Of a stretch of DNA of 64,000 bases, positions 46,895 to 57,727 are shown in pieces. Under the pieces are notes generated by a model. The model was not told the origin of the DNA. It did no database searches and was given only the letters and a program-made list of their open reading frames with translations. Source of the DNA: Thiomicrospira sp. WB1 (lineage in GTDB: Bacteria; Pseudomonadota; Gammaproteobacteria; Thiomicrospirales; Thiomicrospiraceae). The stretch covers positions 372,001 through 436,000 of the forward strand of contig NZ_LQBN01000002.1 in NCBI RefSeq assembly GCF_001507535.1, in the 5' to 3' direction. Each line of letters begins with the position of its first letter. Within the stretch, counting starts at the first letter, position 1. The translations under genes and the position numbers were made by a program.

Positions 46895-47773
46895 TTATAC
46901 GTCAGTTGACGTCTTTGCACAGGGTACCGATTCAAACTGCCCCCGGGCTGCCAACCATTCCCAAACCGGTCGACAGCGAGCCGGCAACGGCTGCAACCAG
47001 CCCAGGTTGCGCCAATGCTGCTCCGGGCGATGAAAATCCGACCCCATAGAGGCATAGAGACCGAATTTTTCAGCCCGCTGCGCCATGGCAAATTGTTCAC
47101 TGCACACACGGGGTTGATTGACCACCTCCAGCCCCTGACCACCGGCGTTCACAAACTCAACCAGCATTTGATTCAGCTTGTTGGACGTAAGCTTATAAAG
47201 ATGCGGATGGGCCACAATCGCCATGCCTCCGGCCTGCGTGATCCACTGTGTGATCTCTGCCAGAGAAGGCCAGACCACGTCCACAAACATGGGCTTGCCT
47301 TTTTTTAAAAACCGATCAAACGCTTGCTTTTGCGTGCTGACATGCCCTTGCGCCATCAGAGCCTGGGCAAAATGGTTGCGTCCGATCATGCCTTCCTTCA
47401 CCTGCGGCAAGATGTCGGGCAGCAAAGACCAGCCTTTTTTCTGGCGAAACCGATCCTCCATTGCCAGAGCCCGTTTCCAGCGCAATACACGGTTGTATTG
47501 CAGCCCACTCTGCAGACGCGGATGGGTCACATCCACCCCCAGCCCCACCACATGAATGGTATGGCCGCGCCACTGGCAGGAAATTTCCGAACCGGGCACC
47601 AGACAGATACCCTGTTGCTGCGCACATTCTCTGGCCTCCTCATAGCCCTTTGTGGTGTCATGATCGGTAATGGCCAGATGAGTGATGCCCTGGCTGACCG
47701 CCCGGTCAATCAGTTCACAAGGCGTCAGACTGCCATCGGAGGCGGTTGTATGACAATGAAAATCGGGCTTCAT
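46895..47773 (-). CDS. rnm: PHP-domain 5'-3' exoribonuclease (TrpH/YciV, RNase AM type)
   Basis: A 292-residue PHP protein. Metal ligands are visible in DFHCHTTASDGSLTP (His6, His8), ITDHDTTKGYEEA, VPGSEISC, and later VAHPHLYKL and GSDFHRPEQH. E. coli YciV with this pattern is RNase AM, which trims 5' ends of RNAs. It is followed by yciO, the order seen in enterics. It is divergent from yciB. Confidence 0.87.
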   Translation of the reverse strand: MKPDFHCHTTASDGSLTPCELIDRAVSQGITHLAITDHDTTKGYEEARECAQQQGICLVPGSEISCQWRGHTIHVVGLGVDVTHPRLQSGLQYNRVLRWKRALAMEDRFRQKKGWSLLPDILPQVKEGMIGRNHFAQALMAQGHVSTQKQAFDRFLKKGKPMFVDVVWPSLAEITQWITQAGGMAIVAHPHLYKLTSNKLNQMLVEFVNAGGQGLEVVNQPRVCSEQFAMAQRAEKFGLYASMGSDFHRPEQHWRNLGWLQPLPARCRPVWEWLAARGQFESVPCAKTSTDV

Positions 47774-47956
47774 GGCCCTCCTTTTGTTTCGACTCGAAAG
47801 CGTGCCCGGCCCTTTCCTTCCAATGAAAAGGCCGCTAGAATGATGTTTTTTATTCAGCGCACCGACTGAACTGTGACATCAGTGCCTGAGACAGTTTACC
47901 AGACGCCATCCCTGATCGGCGATCCGACCGTTGGTCTTGGCTGCACAAGAGGTATT

Positions 47957-48625
47957 ATGAAGCTTTTATTTGATCTGTTCCCCGTCATTCTGTTTTTCAT
48001 TGCGTTCAAGATGTATGACATCTACGTTGCCACTGCGGTCGCGATTGTCGCCTCCATCGCGCAGGTTGCATTTGTGTATGCCAAAAACCGCACAATTGAA
48101 AAAATGCACCTGATCACGTTGGCGCTGATTGTGATTCTTGGGGGCGCCACACTCATTTTCCAAGACGAAGCCTTTATCAAATGGAAACCGTCTGTGGTCA
48201 ACTGGGGCTTTGCCCTGGTTTTTGCCGCCAGCCACTTTATCGGCAAAAAGCCGATCATTCAGCGCATGATGGATCAGGCGATTACGCTGCCTGCTCACGC
48301 CTGGACACGCCTCAGCCAGATGTGGATCGCGTTTTTTATTTTCTCCGGTGTGGCCAATATCTATGTCGCCTATCAGTTTGACACCGACACCTGGGTCAAT
48401 TTCAAATTGTTCGGCCTGATGGGCCTGACGTTTGTCTTCATCGTCCTGCAAGGCTTCTACATCGCCCGTTATGTCAAACAGGACGAACAGGAAGAGACCG
48501 AGGCCAAGGTCTTTGACCGATCCATGGAAACGCTGGGGGATGCTGAAATGGATTCCGGCGCGATTCACCAACAAACTCGCACCGAACAAACCGATGACCA
48601 AGCCAATCGATCTGAAAAGGGGTAA
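47957..48625 (+). CDS. yciB: Inner membrane septation protein A family (YciB)
   Basis: A 222-residue protein with about five transmembrane helices. It starts MKLLFDLFPVILFFIAFKMYDIYVATA, the typical YciB opening, and contains KWKPSVVNWGFALVFAASHF and WTRLSQMWIAFFIFSGVANIYVA. YciB is linked to septation and envelope maintenance. Start 47957 has AGAGG upstream. A hydrophilic C-terminal tail of about 45 residues is longer than in E. coli. It opens the operon that runs to 51164. Confidence 0.92.
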   Translation: MKLLFDLFPVILFFIAFKMYDIYVATAVAIVASIAQVAFVYAKNRTIEKMHLITLALIVILGGATLIFQDEAFIKWKPSVVNWGFALVFAASHFIGKKPIIQRMMDQAITLPAHAWTRLSQMWIAFFIFSGVANIYVAYQFDTDTWVNFKLFGLMGLTFVFIVLQGFYIARYVKQDEQEETEAKVFDRSMETLGDAEMDSGAIHQQTRTEQTDDQANRSEKG

Positions 48626-48627
48626 CC

Positions 48628-48942
48628 ATGTACTACGCCATTTATGCCGAAGACGTTGCCAACAGTGTGCCTTTGCGAGCTCAGGCGCGTGACGCTCATA
48701 TCGCCCGCCTCAAAGAAATGGAGGCGGCCGGCCGATTGATGCTTGCAGGCCCTTTTCCGAACGCCGACACCGACATCCCCGGAGACGCGGGCTTCAGCGG
48801 CAGCCTGATCGTGGCGCAGTTTGACTCGTTGGCGGCAGCCCAAGCCTGGGCTGAAGCCGACCCTTACAAAGCTGCGGGCGTCTATCAGTCGGTCACGGTC
48901 AAACCTTTCAAGCCGGTCTTACCGGCCAATATGACAGCCTGA
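48628..48942 (+). CDS. yciI: YciI family protein
   Basis: A 104-residue ferredoxin-like-fold protein. It has MYYAIYAEDV, RDAHIARLKEMEAAGRLMLA with the conserved His, GPFPNAD, and WAEADPYKAAGVYQSVTVKPFKPV. The conserved His-Asp pair is present, but the reaction is unknown. It starts two bases after yciB, the usual partner. Confidence 0.92.
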   Translation: MYYAIYAEDVANSVPLRAQARDAHIARLKEMEAAGRLMLAGPFPNADTDIPGDAGFSGSLIVAQFDSLAAAQAWAEADPYKAAGVYQSVTVKPFKPVLPANMTA

Positions 48943-48965
48943 TTCACGGGAAGAGGAACACACCC

Positions 48966-49439
48966 ATGCCCAATGTCGCCTACCTGATCCCCAAACGCCA
49001 ACTCAAAAGCCAGCGTCCCGACCTGACGCCGGAAGACCCGGTCGAACTGATGGACATTGACCTGGTGGAAGTGCCACTGCTTGGCTGGACCTCCGCGGGT
49101 GATCCCATCCAGATGGAAATGGATTACGACACTGTGTCGGTGCCGCAATCCATGGTGCGCAAGGAAACCTTTGCCCTGCGGGTCAAGGGCGACTCCATGA
49201 TTGATGAAAACATCCAGGACGGTGACATCGTGATCATCGAGCGCCGGTCTTCCGCTGAAAACGGTGAATCCGTGGTTGTTCGCATCAACCAGGAAGAGGT
49301 GACCATGAAAAAATTCTACATTGAAAAAGGCGGCATTCGCCTGCAACCGGCCAATGCCCGCCTGGAACCGATTTACATCACCAATGACCAGATCGAGATT
49401 CTGGGCATTGTCACCGGCATTTTGCGCCAACCTGATTAA
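48966..49439 (+). CDS. LexA/UmuD-like S24 autoprotease without DNA-binding domain
   Basis: A 157-residue protein that contains only the LexA-type C-terminal protease domain. Ser77 (VKGDSMIDENIQDGD) and Lys115 (EVTMKKFYIE) are the catalytic pair, and an Ala44-Gly45 cleavage site is seen in SAGDPIQ. The first 35 residues have no winged-helix motif. UmuD has the same layout, but no umuC gene follows. It could be a self-cleaving regulator or a UmuD-like polymerase partner. Its stop overlaps the asparaginase-like start (TAATG). Confidence 0.85.
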   Translation: MPNVAYLIPKRQLKSQRPDLTPEDPVELMDIDLVEVPLLGWTSAGDPIQMEMDYDTVSVPQSMVRKETFALRVKGDSMIDENIQDGDIVIIERRSSAENGESVVVRINQEEVTMKKFYIEKGGIRLQPANARLEPIYITNDQIEILGIVTGILRQPD

Positions 49440-49942
49440 TGATGACCACCGCCATTCTGGTCACCGGGGGCACCCTCGACAAAGACTATGACGCCATCCG
49501 GGGCGAACTGGGATTTGCGCAAACGCATCTGCCGAAAATGCTCGAAACCGGCCGTGCCATCCCGGCACCCGAGGTGGAAATTCTGATGCTGAAAGACAGT
49601 CTGGCCATGACTGAGGCCGACAGACAAATCATCGTTGAGGCCTGTCTGAATCACCCAGCATCAAGACTGGTGATCACCCATGGCACCGATACCATGACCG
49701 ACACCGCCAAAGCGCTGATGGAAACATCAAAACTGCATGTGAAAACGCTGGTGCTGACCGGGGCCATGCGTCCCTGGGCACTGGGGCGCTCGGATGCCGA
49801 CTTCAACCTCGGGGCGGCTCTGATGGCCGCGCAAACCGCACCGAGCGGTGTTTACGTCTGCATGAACGGGCAACTGTTCACGGCCGATGATGTCCAGAAG
49901 AACCGCCAGACCGGCTGTTTCGAACCACTCACCGACGCATGA
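49439..49942 (+). CDS. Asparaginase-like protein, N-terminal domain only
   Basis: A 167-residue protein equal to the N-terminal half of asparaginases. Both active-site motifs are present: ILVTGGTLDKDY (TGGT) and ITHGTDTMTDTAKAL (HGTDT). The C-terminal domain, about 150 residues in full enzymes, is missing, although the frame ends cleanly. A half-size asparaginase family does occur in bacteria, so it is probably a real small protein, not a pseudogene. It overlaps its neighbours on both sides. The substrate is unproven. Confidence 0.85.
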   Translation: MMTTAILVTGGTLDKDYDAIRGELGFAQTHLPKMLETGRAIPAPEVEILMLKDSLAMTEADRQIIVEACLNHPASRLVITHGTDTMTDTAKALMETSKLHVKTLVLTGAMRPWALGRSDADFNLGAALMAAQTAPSGVYVCMNGQLFTADDVQKNRQTGCFEPLTDA

Positions 49943-50850
49943 AACTGACGTTATCCTATCTGGGCGTGGTCTTCATCTGGGCCACCACACCACTGGCGAT
50001 ACAATGGAGCGGTCAGGACGACTGGTTTCTGGGCGTCGCCGGACGCATTCTGATCAGCGCCCTGCTCATCCTGCCGATTCTGATCTGGATCACACGCCGC
50101 CGCCTCACTTTTCAAGCTCAGGCGTTCAAAGTCTATGCAGCGGCGGCTCTGGGCATGCTCGGTGGCATGACCCCTATGTATTATGCGGCCCAGACCATGC
50201 CCTCTGGCTGGATTTCCCTGATTTTCGGGCTCACCCCGATGCTGATCGGTCTGTTTGCCGCCGGGCTCCTGCAGGACAACGTCATGACCCTGAAAAAATG
50301 GACTGGCATTCTGGTCAGTTTCAGTGGTCTGGCACTGGTGCTGGGCCCTCAATGGTCAGCGCAGCTAAACCCTCAACTGGGAATCGGTGTGGGACTGGCC
50401 CTGCTGGCTGCCGCCAGCCATTCCTTGAGCACCGTACTGGTAAAACGCTTTAACCGGACCTTGCAGCTTCCCAACACCCATATTGTGGCCGCTGCCGTCT
50501 GGCTCACCAGTCTGGTCTATCTGATGAGTGTGCCCGGCTTTGTCACACAATTACCCCAGTTATCGACGCAGGCACTGGGCGCCATTGTTTACCTGGGTGT
50601 TTTAGGTTCTCTGCTTGGGTTTATCCTCTATTATTATGTGCTTCATCACTTGGATGCAGTGCGCATCGGCCTGATTCCATTGATCACGCCGGTGATGGCC
50701 TTGTTGCTTGGGTATTTTCTCAATCAGGAACCACTGACGACGACCATCGCCGCCGGTGCCGCGCTGGTGGTCTTTGGGCTTTTAATTTTTGAATTCGGCC
50801 AACACCTCTCACGGCGAACGCTTCGTCTGATCACGGCCCGTTGGTTTTAA
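49939..50850 (+). CDS. EamA/DMT-family transporter
   Basis: A 303-residue permease with ten hydrophobic helices and two EamA repeats (LGVVFIWATTPLAIQWSGQD; GLTPMLIGLFAAGLL; LIPLITPVMALLLGYFLNQE). It overlaps the small asparaginase gene by four bases. This suggests a link to amino acid or amide export, but that is inference from context only. Confidence 0.9.
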   Translation: MKLTLSYLGVVFIWATTPLAIQWSGQDDWFLGVAGRILISALLILPILIWITRRRLTFQAQAFKVYAAAALGMLGGMTPMYYAAQTMPSGWISLIFGLTPMLIGLFAAGLLQDNVMTLKKWTGILVSFSGLALVLGPQWSAQLNPQLGIGVGLALLAAASHSLSTVLVKRFNRTLQLPNTHIVAAAVWLTSLVYLMSVPGFVTQLPQLSTQALGAIVYLGVLGSLLGFILYYYVLHHLDAVRIGLIPLITPVMALLLGYFLNQEPLTTTIAAGAALVVFGLLIFEFGQHLSRRTLRLITARWF

Positions 50851-50864
50851 CGCAGGGAAACGCA

Positions 50865-51164
50865 ATGAATTATCAATTGCTGAAATTCATGGCTTTGCTG
50901 GAGGGCACCTCACTGTTGCTTCTGATCGGGATTGCCATGCCTTTGAAGTATGGATTGGGTTACGAACAAGCTGTGAGTGTGGTGGGCATGGCGCATGGCG
51001 TGTTGTTTCTCGCTTTCAACGCGGTGCTGGTCTATTATGCATTTCGCAGCCCCATGAACGAAATGCAGGCCTTCAAAGGGTTTATCGCCTCGCTGATACC
51101 GGCGGGCACGTTTGTCTACAAAGCCACGGTGATCAAACGCTTAAGCCAGCAAGACTCATTTTGA
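50865..51164 (+). CDS. DUF3817 membrane protein
   Basis: A 99-residue protein with three hydrophobic helices (MALLEGTSLLLLIGIAMPLK; VVGMAHGVLFLAFNAVLVY; GFIASLIPAGTFVY), matching DUF3817. The function is unknown. ATG 50865 has a GGGAAA site upstream. Its TGA stop shares the A with the iterated palindrome at 51164, and it ends the yciB operon. Confidence 0.85.
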   Translation: MNYQLLKFMALLEGTSLLLLIGIAMPLKYGLGYEQAVSVVGMAHGVLFLAFNAVLVYYAFRSPMNEMQAFKGFIASLIPAGTFVYKATVIKRLSQQDSF

Positions 51165-51175
51165 CCAGGCCTGGT
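51164..51175. repeat. Iterated palindrome ACCAGGCCTGGT, copy 12
   Basis: Perfect copy whose first base is the last base of the DUF3817 stop codon. It has TTTTG on the left and TAAAAA on the right. Confidence 0.95.
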
Positions 51176-51203
51176 TAAAAAGCCACCGAACTCGTGCCTT
51201 CCG

Positions 51204-51749
51204 TTACAGGTACAGCTCTTTCAGGTACTGAAAAATCTGGCGACTGGCTTTTGGCGGCTTGCCAGCGCTGGCTTCACGCTGCGCATTGCGAATCAGCTGG
51301 CGCATGTGCGAACGGTCCAGCGTCGGGTCGGCGTCAATTAATGCCGACAGCGCCGCATCCCCTTCCGACACCAGACGATCGCGCCATTTTTCCAGTTTGT
51401 GCAAATGCGCGTTCTGACGGTTTGCGGCCTGTTCCAGCTCCAGAAACCGCTGCTTGATGCCGGGCAGAAGCGGTTCATTCTGGCGCAGCAGTTTGCCGAC
51501 AAACTGTCGCTGTCGTTTGATTGCCGGCCCTTTTTTGAGCTTTCGCAATGTCAGCACCGCCGCTTCCACCTCGTCAGGCAATGCAAAGGTTTTGAGCGTC
51601 TCCGGGCTGAGGTCGGCCAGTTGCCCGCCCAGATCGGTCACTGCCTGGGCGGCCTTTTTGATGTCGGTGCGACTTTCAAACGCTTCCTGTTCCCAGTCCG
51701 GCGTTTCTTTTTCCGCTTTGTGTCGGTTCACATTTCGAGGTCGAACCAT
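51204..51749 (-). CDS. darP: Ribosome biogenesis protein DarP (YjgA)
   Basis: A 181-residue basic helical protein. Matching parts are the N-terminal RPRNVNRHKAEK, ETLKTFALPDEVEAAVLTLR, GPAIKRQRQFVGKLLR and the C-terminal HMRQLIRNAQREASAGKPPK then RQIFQYLKELYL. DarP (DUF615) assists 50S subunit assembly. It lies 27 bases after ligA on the same strand. Confidence 0.92.
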   Translation of the reverse strand: MVRPRNVNRHKAEKETPDWEQEAFESRTDIKKAAQAVTDLGGQLADLSPETLKTFALPDEVEAAVLTLRKLKKGPAIKRQRQFVGKLLRQNEPLLPGIKQRFLELEQAANRQNAHLHKLEKWRDRLVSEGDAALSALIDADPTLDRSHMRQLIRNAQREASAGKPPKASRQIFQYLKELYL

Positions 51750-51776
51750 GCTGAGGCATCCTTAATTTGAATTGGT

Positions 51777-54708
<2,932 letters not shown>

Positions 54709-54887
54709 CCGGTATTCCTCTGATTGGGATGGCACAGGTGAACAAGGCCGACATGATGGGCGTTCACGCTTTCTATTGATGTGCCGATTTTACTTTAATT
54801 ACGCACTAAAAAAAAGCGCTTCGAGTGGTCGACTGACGCGATTGAGCCGCTAAAATAGCAATTTCATCCACTCAAAGGGAGACAGTC

Positions 54888-56261
54888 GTGAACCAAAAAA
54901 GCGCCGCACCATTGCAACAGGATGAGTCTTATCTCCTGGGCATCGACTTGGGGACGTCAGGGGTGCGTCTATGCCTGTATCGTTGCCGGGATCAGGCCGC
55001 TGAGGGACTGGCTGTCGCGAATTTTCATGACGCTGACGGTGCCTACGACTGCCCCAAAACCTGGGAGGCGGCTCTCATCCAGGCCTTCTCGTCCCTGCAC
55101 CGGATGCACGGGGGCGCTCTGCGCCAAGTGATCGGCATAATGGCCGATGCCACGTCTTCCAGCGTCTGTTTGAGTCAAGATGGTCGCCCTGTCACTGACT
55201 TTCTGATGTATGACGACAAGCGGGCGCAACCTCAAGCAGAACGCTATGCGGAAACGGCCCCAAACGACAGCGCGGCGCATGGCGCATCCAGCACTTTGGC
55301 CAAAACCCTTTGGTTGCTGGAAAACACCGCTCTTTCGGATCCTGAGCATTCCCATAATCTGCGCATTATGCATCAAATTGATTGGCTGACGCATTGGCTA
55401 ACCGGGCAAACCGACCTGGCCACCGACGCCAACAACGCGCTGAAACTTGGTTTTGACCCAGTGACGAATCAGTGGCCTCACTGGGTTCAAACTGAACTCC
55501 TGACAGATCGCGGAGCGGGTATCGGGATCCTTCCCTCTGTGGTGACACCGGGAACACCGCTGGCACCCATTGCTCCGACCCTCGCTGCCCGCTTTGGCAT
55601 CTCGCCTCAAGCCTGTGTGCACGCCGGCACCACCGACAGCATTGCCGGTTTTTTTGCCACCGGCGCCAGCAAAACCGGGGAGGCCGTCACGTCCCTGGGT
55701 TCCACTCTGGCATTGAAACTGTTGAGCGATCGGCCGGTTTTCGCGCCGCAATACGGGGTTTACAGCCACAAAGTCGGTCCCTGGTGGCTGGCAGGCGGTG
55801 CCTCCAATGCCGGTGGCAACGCGCTGGTTACCCGCTACGGCCTGGACCCAATCAAGCATTGGTGCCAAAAGCCCCTCAGTGCTGCGGACATTCATGACCG
55901 CATCGGCGCTCTGGACTATTATCCGCTTAAATCAAAGGGAGAGCGTTTTCCATTCCAGGACCCGAATAAGTGCCCCGACTTTGAACCGCCCGCCCCGGAT
56001 GCCTTCACGGAGTTTCTGGCCGCGCTGGCAGGCCTGGTAAAAATCGAAGTTCTGGGCTACCAGCGTCTGGCCGAATTGGGCGCGTCATCGGTTCAGTCCA
56101 TCCACAGTGTTGGCGGCGGACTGAAAAACCCGCTGTGGCAGACCCTACGCAAGGAAGCGCTGCCCATTTCAGACATAGCCCCCCTACACGACCAGGCCGC
56201 TTTCGGGGTCGCTCGGCTGTTACACCTTGCCAAAGAGGGCTTTGATATCAGTCAGACGTAG
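54888..56261 (+). CDS. FGGY-family pentulose kinase, D-ribulose kinase-like
   Basis: A 457-residue ATP-dependent sugar kinase. The N-terminal phosphate loop is LLGIDLGTSGVR, and the second catalytic Asp is in AGTTDSIAGFF. VTSLGSTLALKLLSD, YSHKVGPWWLAGGASNAGG and ALDYYPLKSKGERFPF match the plant/cyanobacterial D-ribulose kinase group (AtXK-1, SePSK) better than bacterial xylulokinase, as far as I can judge from memory. It starts at GTG 54888 with AAAGGGAGA upstream. It overlaps the convergent cbbY by 14 bases. A substrate in the ribulose/xylulose group fits both family and context. Confidence 0.8.
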   Translation: MNQKSAAPLQQDESYLLGIDLGTSGVRLCLYRCRDQAAEGLAVANFHDADGAYDCPKTWEAALIQAFSSLHRMHGGALRQVIGIMADATSSSVCLSQDGRPVTDFLMYDDKRAQPQAERYAETAPNDSAAHGASSTLAKTLWLLENTALSDPEHSHNLRIMHQIDWLTHWLTGQTDLATDANNALKLGFDPVTNQWPHWVQTELLTDRGAGIGILPSVVTPGTPLAPIAPTLAARFGISPQACVHAGTTDSIAGFFATGASKTGEAVTSLGSTLALKLLSDRPVFAPQYGVYSHKVGPWWLAGGASNAGGNALVTRYGLDPIKHWCQKPLSAADIHDRIGALDYYPLKSKGERFPFQDPNKCPDFEPPAPDAFTEFLAALAGLVKIEVLGYQRLAELGASSVQSIHSVGGGLKNPLWQTLRKEALPISDIAPLHDQAAFGVARLLHLAKEGFDISQT

Positions 56262-57039
56262 CCTCCGATGCAGCACGCATTAACTGCTCCAACACACTCA
56301 AATTCACATAAGGGTGTTGACGCCCCAGCTCGGCACAACGCCCGCCCAAAACCTGATACGGCGTTTCCGGTTCACCCAGATCGCTCAGGGTCAGCAGCGC
56401 TTTGGAAAAATCATCATCGCGCGTGTAGTCGTTGATGGTAACCAGTGTCGGAACCTGAGCCGCCAAAGCGGAGCGAATACCATTGTCGGAGTCTTCAAAG
56501 GCCAAACACTGTTCCGGCGTCAAGTCCATGTTTCTCAATGTCCAATCATAAATGTCCGGCGCCGGTTTTTTTGCAGGGACAATGTCGCCGGCGGCAATCA
56601 CTTCAAACCACGTCTCTGCGTTCTGTCCCAAAGTATGGGTAAGCAAGGCGGTGACATTGGCCGGTGTCGTGGTGGTGACCACAGCCATGCGAACCCCGGC
56701 GTCTCTGGCTTCATGAATCAGCCGTTCAACGCCTGGACGCAAGGGAATGCGCCCCTCACTTAAAAGCTGGGTGTAAAAGCGGGTTTTGGCCGCATGCAAG
56801 CCTTTGACAAAGCCATCAAAATCACCAGGCCTGGTAAAATCCGTATGAAAGCGATCCAAAAAATAACGAATCCGTTCTTTGCCGCCCGTCACCGCCAGCA
56901 GTTGACCGTACAAGGCTTCATCCCAGTGCCAGTCCAGACCGGCTTCTTCAAACGCCAGGTTGAACGCGACCCGATGACCGTCCTTTTCGGTGTCTGCCAG
57001 TGTGCCGTCGACGTCAAATAATAAGGCTTGCAACGCCAT
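56248..57039 (-). CDS. cbbY: HAD phosphatase CbbY (xylulose-1,5-bisphosphate phosphatase)
   Basis: A 263-residue HAD enzyme. Motif I is LLFDVDGTLADTEKDGHRVAFN, followed by the cap-domain segment DWHWDEALYGQLLAVTGGKERI, which is distinctive of CbbY. Motif II is AVVTTTTPANV, and later VPAKKPAPDIYDWTL and FEDSDNGIRSAL. CbbY removes xylulose 1,5-bisphosphate, a misfire product that inhibits Rubisco. Start 57039 has AAGGAG upstream. Rubisco itself is not in the window. Confidence 0.88.
   Translation of the reverse strand: MALQALLFDVDGTLADTEKDGHRVAFNLAFEEAGLDWHWDEALYGQLLAVTGGKERIRYFLDRFHTDFTRPGDFDGFVKGLHAAKTRFYTQLLSEGRIPLRPGVERLIHEARDAGVRMAVVTTTTPANVTALLTHTLGQNAETWFEVIAAGDIVPAKKPAPDIYDWTLRNMDLTPEQCLAFEDSDNGIRSALAAQVPTLVTINDYTRDDDFSKALLTLSDLGEPETPYQVLGGRCAELGRQHPYVNLSVLEQLMRAASEATSD
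56824..56835. repeat. Iterated palindrome ACCAGGCCTGGT, copy 13
   Basis: Perfect copy inside cbbY. On the coding strand it is read T-R-P-G-D, a third frame usage. The right flank is AAAAT. Confidence 0.95.
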
Positions 57040-57174
57040 AAACTTGCTCCTTCCAAAATGCTACGGTTGAACTTGGATCGCTATTAAAGCCGATCCAATC
57101 TAATTTACAAGGGGGCCTGATCAAAAAACCCGGACTTAGCCTGACAAATGCTCGGGGATTTGAGCGGATTTTTG

Positions 57175-57203
57175 TTGTCACTGTCTGGAAAACTTGGTAT
57201 AAA
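57175..57203 (+). promoter_or_regulatory. Sigma-70 promoter of the dksA-like gene
   Basis: TTGTCA (57175-57180) and TATAAA (57198-57203) have an ideal 17-base spacer, and TGG before the -10 makes it an extended -10. Start of transcription is expected near 57210, about 58 bases before the gene. Confidence 0.8.
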
Positions 57204-57267
57204 ACGCAGTTAATTTCAACGAAGGCTTTTGCATCGCGCAAAGCTGCGTCAAGCTAAGGAAATCATT

Positions 57268-57696
57268 ATGGGTGATTCAAGCGATTTTATTGAAAATTAT
57301 CCGGCCTACCAGCCCAAACCGGGTGAAGAGTATATGAGCCCCGAAATGTTGGAGCATTTCCGTGAGAAGTTGCTGGCCTGGCGTCGTCAACTGGTGGCCG
57401 AAGCCACCACCACGGTCAGCCATCTGCGCTCTGACTCGTCCACACCGGCCGACCCGAGTGATCGGGCGTCGCAGGAGGAAGAATTTGCTCTGGAGCTGCG
57501 CACCCGCGATCGTGAACGCAAGCTGATTTCCAAAATTGACAAATCCCTCAAAGACATCGAAACCGGTGATTATGGTTTCTGTAAGGTCAGCGGGGATGAA
57601 ATCGGCCTGGCACGCATGGAAGCGCGCCCGACTGCCACCATGACCGTTGAAATGAAAACCAAACAGGAAATGCGTGAAAAACAGGGCATTGCCTGA
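57268..57696 (+). CDS. dksA: DksA-like RNA polymerase regulator lacking most zinc cysteines
   Basis: A 142-residue DksA homologue that binds the secondary channel of RNA polymerase and acts with ppGpp. The coiled-coil tip DPSDRAS (Asp62, Asp65, Ala67) is intact, as is QEEEFALELRTRDRERKLI. The four-Cys zinc finger is not: C105 remains, and the other positions are Ser108, Thr126 and Met129 (FCKVSGDE; TMTVEMK). It therefore resembles zinc-independent DksA2-type proteins. ATG 57268 has AAGGA upstream. A strong promoter lies in front, and the APH-AAA gene follows. Confidence 0.93.
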   Translation: MGDSSDFIENYPAYQPKPGEEYMSPEMLEHFREKLLAWRRQLVAEATTTVSHLRSDSSTPADPSDRASQEEEFALELRTRDRERKLISKIDKSLKDIETGDYGFCKVSGDEIGLARMEARPTATMTVEMKTKQEMREKQGIA

Positions 57697-57727
57697 TCTT
57701 TGACCCCTCAAACGACTGGGTGGGCCT

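Noticed and set aside
49439-49942. Asparaginase-like gene as a pseudogene
   Set aside because: Both catalytic motifs are intact and the stop overlaps the next start in a coupled operon. No remnant of the second domain is found downstream, where a complete transporter gene starts at once.
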